Below are positions 1-7,323 of a stretch of 64,000 bases of DNA, one piece after another. Positions within the stretch are counted from its first letter, which is position 1; each line of letters opens with the position of its first letter. The notes under the pieces are model-generated. The model saw only the letters and a program-made list of their open reading frames with translations, was not told the DNA's origin and did not search any database. The stretch comes from Olsenella_K sp050953285. Lineage in GTDB: Bacteria > Actinomycetota > Coriobacteriia > Coriobacteriales > Atopobiaceae. The stretch is taken from assembly GCA_050953285.1 (NCBI GenBank), contig JBMNMK010000002.1, positions 186,001 through 250,000 on the forward strand, given 5' to 3'. A program made the translations under genes and the position numbers.

Positions 1-2
1 CT

Positions 3-386
3 GGTATGAGCACCTTAGAGCAGGTAGAAGACAATATCTCCTATATGGCACCCGGCACATTTGCGCCGCTCAGCGACGCGGAGCTTGCGGCTGTGAGTCA
101 AGCACGAACGGCCCTTGAGCAGAGCGATCAGATCCGCTGCACGGCGTGCCACTACTGCTGCGATGGCTGCCCCGTACAGATCCCTATCCCCGAGTTCTTC
201 TCGGCCATGAACCGCAAACTCGTCTTTGAGGACGAGACCGGAGCAAAGAAGAGCTATGCTGCCGCAGCGGAAAAAGCGGGCGTCAGTGCAGCTGATTGCA
301 TTGGCTGCGGCCAGTGTGAGAGCGCCTGCCCCCAGGGCTTATCGGTCATTTCATACCTTCAAGATGTGGCTCAATCACTGATGTAG
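3..386 (+). CDS. Aldo/keto reductase with C-terminal 4Fe-4S domain (3' part only)
   Basis: C-terminal part of an aldo/keto reductase; the frame is open to the left edge, so the start lies outside the window. The first visible residues (GMSTLEQVEDNI) match the end of the reductase barrel. Two cysteine clusters follow: CTACHYCCDGCP, and DCIGCGQCESACPQ near the end. This is the ferredoxin-like extension of the 'predicted oxidoreductase of the aldo/keto reductase family' and should carry iron-sulfur clusters. The substrate is unknown. A perfect GC palindrome (GCACGC-A-GCGTGC) follows the stop without a T-run. The family call is firm; the specific reaction cannot be given. Confidence 0.85.
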   Translation, partial: GMSTLEQVEDNISYMAPGTFAPLSDAELAAVSQARTALEQSDQIRCTACHYCCDGCPVQIPIPEFFSAMNRKLVFEDETGAKKSYAAAAEKAGVSAADCIGCGQCESACPQGLSVISYLQDVAQSLM

Positions 387-459
387 CACGCAGCGTGCCT
401 CACGCTAGCACACGGAGTGCACGCAGCTTGCGCCATGGGGCGAGAAGGGATTTTGCAAC

Positions 460-1374
460 GTGAGAGAAGTGCGCACACGCACGGGACAAGGCGCCTTGGG
501 GACAGAGGTCCTCAAAGGCGCTGCCCTCGTTTTAGCAGGCGCTACCTGCTGGGGTCTTAACGGCACCATCTCTCAGGCGTTGATGTCGCTCTACCATGTG
601 GATGCCATCTGGCTCACGGCCATCAAGCAGCTGGGGGGTTTCTGGCTGTTTTTGCTCTGTGCGCACGTCCAGACGCCGGGGTGCATATGGGAGGTGGTGA
701 GCCACCCCAGAAGTCTTTTCTCGGTCATCGTCTGCGCGCTCACGACCATTGTGCTTTTGCAGGTCTCCTACATGCAGGCCATCTTGTGGACCAACGCGGG
801 CACCGCAACGGTTTTGCAGTCGCTCAATTTGCTCATGGTGCTGGCCTATGTGTGTATAACCACGCACCGGACGCCCAAGAGAAGAGAGGTGCTGGGGATA
901 GCCTGCGCGCTTGTGGGGATATACCTTCTGGCATTCGGCGGCATTTCCACCGAGCTATACCTGCCACTACCAGGTCTTATCTGGGGTCTGCTCACCGCGC
1001 TTGGCCAGTCCATGCTCTCCATTGTGCCGGTGAAGCTCGTGAGGAGATGGGGCAACTTTGTGGTGAATGGCCTCTCATTTTTGCTGGCAGGCATCATGCT
1101 GAGTGTGTTTTCTCGCCCGTGGGAGCACGTGCCCGCCCTTGATGGGGCAGGGATTGCGCTTCTCTTAGGCGCCATCTTTATAGGAACGTTTGGTGCGTAT
1201 GTCTTCTACATGCAAGGACTCAAGATTGTGGGCAGCATGAAAGCCACACTGCTAGGCACTGCCGAGCCGGTGGTGGCAACGCTTTCTGCCGCTCTCGTAC
1301 TCAATACGGCATTTTTGCCCACGGATTTTGTGGGCTTTGCGCTCATTATTGCCATGGTATTTATAACTGCCTAG
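460..1374 (+). CDS. DMT-family (EamA) membrane transporter
   Basis: Hydrophobic protein of 304 residues with about ten membrane segments in two EamA-type halves, as in drug/metabolite exporters (RhaT/YdcZ-like). The N-terminal half contains the typical GATCWGLNGTISQAL segment, and the second half repeats the fold (LPLPGLIWGLLTALGQS). The GTG start follows a GGGCGAGAAGGGA stretch that can act as ribosome binding site and also contains the window's recurrent octamer in reverse. The gene stands between the aldo/keto reductase and asnS. Substrate unknown: members export amino acids, nucleotides or metabolites, and nothing here decides. Confidence 0.8.
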   Translation: MREVRTRTGQGALGTEVLKGAALVLAGATCWGLNGTISQALMSLYHVDAIWLTAIKQLGGFWLFLLCAHVQTPGCIWEVVSHPRSLFSVIVCALTTIVLLQVSYMQAILWTNAGTATVLQSLNLLMVLAYVCITTHRTPKRREVLGIACALVGIYLLAFGGISTELYLPLPGLIWGLLTALGQSMLSIVPVKLVRRWGNFVVNGLSFLLAGIMLSVFSRPWEHVPALDGAGIALLLGAIFIGTFGAYVFYMQGLKIVGSMKATLLGTAEPVVATLSAALVLNTAFLPTDFVGFALIIAMVFITA

Positions 1375-1448
1375 CTCCGAGTACCCTTCATTGCGGTATT
1401 GTTAACAGGTTGACAAGTTGTTTCAAAAGCCGCCTGAGGGGGCCCCAC

Positions 1449-2852
1449 GTGAATCTGACAAAAATTGAAAAGCTCTATGCCAACAGCGCAGATTATGCAG
1501 AAAAAGAAGTAGAGGTCGCAGGATGGGTCCGCTCCATCCGCGATATGAAGAACTTCGGTTTTGTCGTCTTGAACGACGGATCATGCTTCAAGGACCTGCA
1601 GGTGGTCATGAACCGTGAGAAAGTGTCCAACTACGAGGAGGTTGCGTCACTTACCGTCGGCTCTGCGCTCATCATCAAAGGTGTCTTGGAGCTGACGCCG
1701 GACCGCCCGCAGCCGGTTGAGCTTCAGGCGCAAGAAATTGTGATTGAGGGCGCGTCTCAGCCGGATTACCCCATGCAGAAGAAGCGCCAGACGCGTGAGT
1801 TCTTGCGCACCCAGCAGCACCTGCGCAGCCGCACCAACCTCTTCAGGGCGGTCTTTCGTGTGAGGAGCGTAGCAGCTCTTGCGCTGCATCGCTACTTCCA
1901 GGAGCGTGGTTTTCTCTATGTCAATACCCCCATCATCACGGCATCTGATGCAGAAGGTGCCGGAGAGATGTTCCGCGTGACCACGCTTGATCTTGCCAAT
2001 GTGCCCAAGACGGACACTGGAGAGGTAGACTGGAGCCAGGACTTCTTTGGCAAGCCGACCAACTTAACCGTTTCTGGCCAGCTTCAGCTGGAGAACTTTG
2101 CCCTGAGCTTTGGCGATGTCTACTCCTTTGGTCCTGCATTTAGGGCAGAGAATTCCAACACGCGCCGCCATGCCGCAGAATTCTGGATGGTAGAGCCAGA
2201 GATGGCCTTCTGTGATCTCGAGAAGGACATGGATGTGGCAGAGGACATGCTGACCTCTGTTATCAAAGATGTGCTGGAAAAGTGCCCCGATGAGCTGGCC
2301 ATGTTCAACAAGTTTGTGGACAAGGGCTTACTTGCGCGCCTTGAGCATGTGGCAAATAGCACCTTTGCACGTGTGAGCTACACCGATGCCATCAAGATCT
2401 TGGAGCAGGCAGTAGAAGATGGCACCTCATTTGAGTTCCCCGTTTCTTGGGGCATGGACCTACAGACCGAACACGAGCGCTATCTGACCGAGCAACACTT
2501 CAAGCGCCCCACGTTTGTCACGGATTATCCCACGGCGATCAAAGCCTTCTACATGCGACTCAACGACGACGGCAAGACGGTGGCTGCGGCGGACTGCTTG
2601 GTGCCGGGCATCGGCGAGATCATAGGCGGATCTCAGCGAGAAGAGCGTCTGGATGTTCTGGAGCGCCGCATAGATGAGCTGGGGATGGACAAGGAGCAGT
2701 ACCGCTACTATCTGGACCTCAGGCGCTATGGCGGCTGCCACCATGCGGGCTTTGGCCTGGGCTTTGAGCGCCTGGTGATGTATCTCACAGGCGTGGATAA
2801 CATCCGTGACGTGATTCCGCATCCGCGTACGGTCGGCAACGCCGAGTTCTAA
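1449..2852 (+). CDS. asnS: Asparaginyl-tRNA synthetase
   Basis: Class II aminoacyl-tRNA synthetase of about 467 residues that charges tRNA-Asn. An N-terminal OB-fold anticodon-binding domain (VEVAGWVRSIRDMKNFGFV) is followed by the catalytic core. Motif 2 is visible as FRAENSNTRRHAAEFWMVEPE and motif 3 as GFGLGFERLVMYLTG, ending in the typical RDVIPHPRTVGNAEF-like tail. The frame can be extended to a TTG at 1410, but GTG 1449 is chosen because GAGGGGG lies 7 bases upstream and the family length fits. A strong terminator follows directly. Its presence suggests direct Asn-tRNA charging, though it does not exclude transamidation. Confidence 0.95.
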   Translation: MNLTKIEKLYANSADYAEKEVEVAGWVRSIRDMKNFGFVVLNDGSCFKDLQVVMNREKVSNYEEVASLTVGSALIIKGVLELTPDRPQPVELQAQEIVIEGASQPDYPMQKKRQTREFLRTQQHLRSRTNLFRAVFRVRSVAALALHRYFQERGFLYVNTPIITASDAEGAGEMFRVTTLDLANVPKTDTGEVDWSQDFFGKPTNLTVSGQLQLENFALSFGDVYSFGPAFRAENSNTRRHAAEFWMVEPEMAFCDLEKDMDVAEDMLTSVIKDVLEKCPDELAMFNKFVDKGLLARLEHVANSTFARVSYTDAIKILEQAVEDGTSFEFPVSWGMDLQTEHERYLTEQHFKRPTFVTDYPTAIKAFYMRLNDDGKTVAAADCLVPGIGEIIGGSQREERLDVLERRIDELGMDKEQYRYYLDLRRYGGCHHAGFGLGFERLVMYLTGVDNIRDVIPHPRTVGNAEF

Positions 2853-2886
2853 GCAAAAACGGTGCGCTACCAGCACCTATGAGCCG

Positions 2887-2918
2887 CCGCCTTCCCCTTT
2901 TGGGGGAGGCGGTTTTTT
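2887..2918 (+). terminator. Rho-independent terminator after asnS
   Basis: Stem CCGCCTTCCCC / GGGGGAGGCGG with a TTTT loop, followed by six T. It lies 35 bases after the asnS stop. Confidence 0.9.
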
Positions 2919-3081
2919 CAGGTTCTGGCGCCACGAGTTTCTCGCCCACAAGGTGTGCAGTATAGAAATAAACGCAATAAATTACGGCAAAGCATTCCCA
3001 ATAACAATGCCTTTATGAAATATTCATATTTGCTGCGTTTCCGTGATACCATGGACGGAGGTCACGGGAGGAGTGTATAGC

Positions 3082-3597
3082 ATGTATGAGGTAGGAGATT
3101 ATATTGTTCACCCAGGTCAAGGCGTATGTGAGGTACAGGGGATAGCGGAGAAGCCACAGCCGGTGTATGAGCTTTCGCCTGTGGGCATGCGTCACCCCAT
3201 GCTCATCACGTTTCCCGTTGCGTCGGAAGATCGGTTGCGGCCGGTGCTGTCCCATGATGAGGCGGTCCAGATCATCAACGACTATCCGGATATGGCCATA
3301 GACACGTTTACCGCTAGCAGTAACGCCCTGGAAGAAGAGCATTTCAAGAATGGTATTCGCCGTGGTAGCTGCAAGGATTCTGTGCGGATTGCCAAGACGT
3401 TTATCGTGCGCATCAGGCAGACCAAGGCGCACAACAAAAAGCCGCCTGTGGTCTATGAGCGCATTCTCAAAGAGGCACGTCAGCGCTCCTTGGAGGAGCT
3501 TTCTGTGGCGCTGGATATGACACCAGAAGATGTGCAGATGCTGTTTGAGCAGCGCGAGGAGCCGCTCGCATCGTTTGAGCCTGAACAGGATAATTAG
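3082..3597 (+). CDS. CarD-family transcriptional regulator
   Basis: Protein of 171 residues beginning MYEVGDYIVHPGQGVCEV, the Tudor-like RNA-polymerase-interacting domain shared by CarD, CdnL and Mfd (TRCF). A helical C-terminal half follows (KEARQRSLEELSVALDMTPEDVQ), as expected for CarD's DNA-contacting region. Such proteins bind the RNA polymerase beta subunit and stabilise promoter open complexes, often at rRNA and housekeeping promoters. The frame opens 39 bases earlier with a GTG, but ATG 3082 has GGGAGGAG 8 bases upstream. It is monocistronic, between the asnS terminator and the ACT-domain gene. The target promoters are not predictable from this window. Confidence 0.9.
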   Translation: MYEVGDYIVHPGQGVCEVQGIAEKPQPVYELSPVGMRHPMLITFPVASEDRLRPVLSHDEAVQIINDYPDMAIDTFTASSNALEEEHFKNGIRRGSCKDSVRIAKTFIVRIRQTKAHNKKPPVVYERILKEARQRSLEELSVALDMTPEDVQMLFEQREEPLASFEPEQDN

Positions 3598-3716
3598 TCA
3601 GCGGCGCCATACATTCATGAACGCTTGATCTCAACTTTTGCTGCGCGCTCACAGTTGTGCTCACAATTCTTTACAATGGCATGACCATATGCGGGCGCAA
3701 CTGAGGAGTGTGGAGC

Positions 3717-4013
3717 GTGGCCGGAAGTGAGACTCAAGCAAAAGACCGTGCAATCGTGGCCATTTTAGGCAATGACCGGGCGGGTATTGTGGCAGCTGCC
3801 ACCGTGGCGCTTGCCAAGGCAGATGTCAATATCTTGAATATTTCTCAAACAATTATGAATGGTATTTTCACCATGAGCATGGAGGTCGACCTGACACAGG
3901 CCAACAAGAGCTTTGCAGAAATCCAGGAAGATTTGGATAACGTGGCTCGTGAGCTCAACTTGCAGATTACCATTCAGCGTGAGGACGTATTCAATTATAT
4001 GCATAGGGTGTAG
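3717..4013 (+). CDS. ACT-domain protein (UPF0237-like)
   Basis: Small protein of 98 residues, essentially one ACT domain (AIVAILGNDRAGIVAAATVALA, then VNILNISQTIMNGIFTMSM). It resembles the UPF0237 group, which is thought to sense amino acids. GTG 3717 is preferred over GTG 3708 because GAGGAG sits 8 bases before it. In many Firmicutes and Actinobacteria this gene precedes a large UPF0210 protein; here the next gene is citrate synthase. A sensory role in carbon or amino-acid metabolism is only a guess from the neighbour. Confidence 0.8.
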   Translation: MAGSETQAKDRAIVAILGNDRAGIVAAATVALAKADVNILNISQTIMNGIFTMSMEVDLTQANKSFAEIQEDLDNVARELNLQITIQREDVFNYMHRV

Positions 4014-4063
4014 CTGTCGACGTGGGGCGTATACCGCGGTTGGCTATGTGGCAGGGAGCAACC

Positions 4064-5521
4064 ATGATTGAGAACAGACCGAACAGTTATAGACAGGGGC
4101 CGGTACTCTTTCCCAAGGACACGACCGCGTTTGAATCGGTGCGTGATGCCTATCCTATGCCCAGCGTGGCCCTTGGACGCCCCGCTGTTTCAGATACGCT
4201 CTATGATGGATTTGAGCAGGTAGATAAGGTTCCCCCAGAGCTCTTTACCAAATACGACGTGAAGCGTGGCTTGAGAAACGCCGACGGCTCCGGCGTTTTG
4301 GTGGGGCTTACCACCATCTCAGACGTGCATGGCTATAACAAGGTGGACGGTAAAGTCGTGCCAGATGATGGCAAGCTTACCTTGCGCGGGTATGACATTG
4401 CAGATCTGGTCAGCTCGCCCCAGCAGGAGAATCGCTTTGGGTACGAAGACATTGCCTATCTGTTGTTGACGGGCTCTCTTCCTACAGAAGCGCAGCTTGA
4501 TGACTTTAAGGCGCGTATTGACTGCAGGAGAAACCTGCCGGAAGGATATTTGAACGTCTTTCCGCGCACCACGGCCTCAACATCAATTATGAATGTATTG
4601 CAGTGCTCGACGCTGCTTCTGTACTCCTTTGATCCCACGCCTGACGACACGACGCCAGAACATGAGATAGACGTTGCCATCTCCTTGCTGGGTCGTCTTC
4701 CGCGCGTGGCGGCAGTTGCCCACGCCGCCGCCCATGCGGAGAGAAATGATGAGCGCCTGGTGGTGCCTCCTGTCCGCGAGGGCTATTCCATGGCAGAGAC
4801 GGTCTTGGATGTCCTGCGTGGAGACGAGGGCTTTACCCATGAGGAGGCCATGTTGCTGGACGTGATGCTCATGCTGCATGCAGAGCACGGCGGCGGCAAT
4901 AACTCAACGTTTACCTGCAGGGTTCTCTCGTCTTCTGGCACCGATGCCTATTCTGCATACTCTGCGGCTATAGGCTCGCTCAAAGGACCTAAGCACGGTG
5001 GCGCCAATTACAAGGCGCAGGAGATGATCTCAGACATTGCCTATCACGTGAGCGATTGGGACGACGATGAGGAGATCTACAGCTATCTTTCCAAGATTTT
5101 GCACAAGCAGGCATTTGATAGAACAGGCCTCATCTATGGTTTGGGACATGCCGTCTATACGGTGACCGACCCCAGAGCTACGCAGGTCAAGCGTTATGCA
5201 CATGCCCTGGCAGAGCAAAAAGGTGTGGAGGCAAAGCTCCGTCTGATAGAGAATGTGGAGCGCTTAGGACCAAAAGCTATGCGAGAAGTGCGTGGCATCA
5301 CCAAGCCCATCAGTACCAATATTGATATGTACACGGGCTTTGTGTACTCCATGTTGGGCGTGCCACGCGACATGTATACCCCCATCTTTGCCATCGCGCG
5401 CATGGCGGGCTGGGCAGCGCATCGCCTGGAGGAGCTCTATGGCGCAGAGCGCATCATTCGCCCTGCGTACAGAAGCCACATGGAGCCTCAAACCTACGTC
5501 CCGCTGGCAGAGCGCGGGTAG
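4064..5521 (+). CDS. gltA: Citrate synthase
   Basis: Condenses oxaloacetate and acetyl-CoA to citrate, the first step towards 2-oxoglutarate and glutamate in organisms with a partial TCA cycle. The 485-residue protein shows the active-site segments HAEHGGGNNSTF, GPKHGGAN and GLGHAVYTVTDPRA, with the catalytic histidines and the Asp-x-Arg pair, and an arginine-rich C-terminus (IRPAYRS). ATG 4064 is chosen over GTG 4022 because GCAGGGAG precedes it at normal spacing. The N-terminus is about 40 residues longer than in short type II enzymes. A 2-methylcitrate synthase activity cannot be excluded, but no prp genes are nearby. Confidence 0.92.
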   Translation: MIENRPNSYRQGPVLFPKDTTAFESVRDAYPMPSVALGRPAVSDTLYDGFEQVDKVPPELFTKYDVKRGLRNADGSGVLVGLTTISDVHGYNKVDGKVVPDDGKLTLRGYDIADLVSSPQQENRFGYEDIAYLLLTGSLPTEAQLDDFKARIDCRRNLPEGYLNVFPRTTASTSIMNVLQCSTLLLYSFDPTPDDTTPEHEIDVAISLLGRLPRVAAVAHAAAHAERNDERLVVPPVREGYSMAETVLDVLRGDEGFTHEEAMLLDVMLMLHAEHGGGNNSTFTCRVLSSSGTDAYSAYSAAIGSLKGPKHGGANYKAQEMISDIAYHVSDWDDDEEIYSYLSKILHKQAFDRTGLIYGLGHAVYTVTDPRATQVKRYAHALAEQKGVEAKLRLIENVERLGPKAMREVRGITKPISTNIDMYTGFVYSMLGVPRDMYTPIFAIARMAGWAAHRLEELYGAERIIRPAYRSHMEPQTYVPLAERG

Positions 5522-5528
5522 CGTCCGC

Positions 5529-5564
5529 CGCGCGGGTGCTGGCGCCTGCGCCGGCGTCCGCGCG
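5529..5564 (+). terminator. GC-rich hairpin after citrate synthase
   Basis: Nested inverted repeat: outer arms CGCGCGG / CCGCGCG, inner arms GGCGC / GCGCC. It starts 8 bases after the gltA stop. There is no T-run, so it may be a transcript-stabilising hairpin rather than an intrinsic terminator. Confidence 0.4.
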
Positions 5565-5691
5565 ACACCAACGCATCCAATAGCAAGAACTTCTCGCCCA
5601 GGGGTTTTGCGCACATGAGTCTTCCGTATACGCTAGGATGAGAATGCTTCAAGACGTTCTCATATACATGAATTAACGTGGAGGTAGCTAT

Positions 5692-7215
5692 ATGGCAGAT
5701 GAGGAAAAGCCCACGGGCGAGAAGAACACGCAGAGTGCGGCAGCAAGCGAGCTGTCGCGCTATTTTGTGACGGTGCCCAAGGACAAGCAGACGACGGTGA
5801 GTGATCCGGTGACCAAGCGCCTTTCGTGGTCTGGCGTGGGCGAACACATGGAGTATGAGGCCACCGTGGCTCATCTTGATGTGGTGGATGACACTGGTGC
5901 GCTTGAGGGTAAGATGTTCTCTATCACCTATGAGAAGCTGGACGATTCTGGCAACGTTATGGCTGATCGCCCGGTGACGTTTTGCTTTAACGGTGGCCCG
6001 GGGTGCGCTTCGGTGCCCATCAACTTTGGCGGCATGGGGCCAAAGCGCGTGGAGACCCACGGCGTGAAGCACCTAAGCTCTGCTGCCAAGGCGGTCGATA
6101 ACCCTCATACGCTGCTCAAACACACGGATCTGGTGTTTTTGGATGCACTGGGCACGGGATATTCTACCCTGGCTGATGGCGCCGACGCCGAGGCCATTTT
6201 TGGCATTGATGGTGATGCGGATGCGTTCTGCCGTGCCATCACGCAGTGGCTTGAAGAGCATCATCGCTGGCAGAGCCCCGTATATCTGTTTGGCGAATCC
6301 TATGGCACCGTGCGCAATGCAGCGCTCATGCGCCTGATGGGGGAGCGCGGCGTCAAGCTGACGGGCGTCACCATGCTTTCCGCCATCTGGAACTGGGTAC
6401 AGGTCCAGCCGGGCGAAGACCTCTATTACCTGGGCATGCTTCCCACCTATGCGGCGGCGGCTCAGTTCTTTGGCAAAGCGGGCCAGAACCAGGATGTGGA
6501 TACCTGGTTTGATATGGCCATGGACTGGACAGAAGACGTGCTGGCGCCTGCGCTGCTGAAAGGCGATAGGCTCGAGAAGGACCGCGAGCTTGAGATTGCT
6601 CAGGAGATGAGTGAGTTCATTGGTCTGGACGAGAAGTTCATTGCACGCAGACACCTGCGCGTTTCTCTGGACGATGTCCGCCGTGAGCTTTTGGCGGATG
6701 AGGGGCGCGTGTGCGGCAGGTTAGACATGCGTTTCTCCTCTGATGCCCCGAGCTATGCACAGGACAGCTCCGAGTGGTTTGCGGGTGAGGATGCCGCAGA
6801 CGATGCGGTGAACGCGGTCTGGAACACGGCATTTAGGACGTTTTTGTCCAACATGGGCTACAAGGCACCGGCGCGCTACTTGGATAACAATTACTATCGC
6901 GTGGGTGTTAAGTGGCGCTGGGCGCATGAAGAGCCTGGTACGGGCGGCGCTGCGACAGCACCTAACGTTACGGTTGATATTGCCTGCGCGCTGAGGCGTG
7001 ATCCCACCATCAAGCTGGCGGTGCTGGGCGGTCGCTATGATGCAGCAACGACCTATTGGAACAACGTCTTTGAGCTGTCTCGCCAGTTCCTCTCCAACGA
7101 GCTGAAAGACCGCGTGGTGTTCCACCGCTACGGCTGCGGCCACATGGCTTATGTGGACGAGCCTACGCTGGAGCGTATGGATAAGGACATGGAGGCCTTC
7201 TACCAGGCAGAGTAG
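5692..7215 (+). CDS. Peptidase S10 (serine carboxypeptidase family), cytoplasmic
   Basis: Alpha/beta-hydrolase-fold carboxypeptidase of 507 residues. FCFNGGPGCAS forms the oxyanion region. FGESYGTVRN carries the nucleophile serine, GGRYDAATT the acid and YGCGHMAYVDE the histidine, so the triad is complete. There is no signal peptide, so it should act in the cytoplasm, possibly on peptides taken up for fermentation. GGAGG stands 7 bases before ATG 5692. An inverted repeat TGAGAA/TTCTCA at 5639-5662 lies upstream and could be an operator. The convergent gene rlmKL is separated by a hairpin at 7289-7319. Confidence 0.88.
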   Translation: MADEEKPTGEKNTQSAAASELSRYFVTVPKDKQTTVSDPVTKRLSWSGVGEHMEYEATVAHLDVVDDTGALEGKMFSITYEKLDDSGNVMADRPVTFCFNGGPGCASVPINFGGMGPKRVETHGVKHLSSAAKAVDNPHTLLKHTDLVFLDALGTGYSTLADGADAEAIFGIDGDADAFCRAITQWLEEHHRWQSPVYLFGESYGTVRNAALMRLMGERGVKLTGVTMLSAIWNWVQVQPGEDLYYLGMLPTYAAAAQFFGKAGQNQDVDTWFDMAMDWTEDVLAPALLKGDRLEKDRELEIAQEMSEFIGLDEKFIARRHLRVSLDDVRRELLADEGRVCGRLDMRFSSDAPSYAQDSSEWFAGEDAADDAVNAVWNTAFRTFLSNMGYKAPARYLDNNYYRVGVKWRWAHEEPGTGGAATAPNVTVDIACALRRDPTIKLAVLGGRYDAATTYWNNVFELSRQFLSNELKDRVVFHRYGCGHMAYVDEPTLERMDKDMEAFYQAE

Positions 7216-7288
7216 GGCTGCGCTGGCCGTGAGCTGTTGGCAAGCTGGCGGCATGCTGCGGCCACACTGCTGGCAAGTAGGAGATGTT

Positions 7289-7319
7289 GTGCGGAGCTGG
7301 CAATAAGCTGGCTCCGCAC
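7289..7319. terminator. Hairpin between convergent S10 peptidase and rlmKL
   Basis: Perfect 9-bp arms GTGCGGAGC / GCTCCGCAC around a 13-base loop in the 108-base gap between two convergent genes. T-runs are weak on both sides, so termination is inferred mainly from position. Confidence 0.5.
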
Positions 7320-7323
7320 TGCT

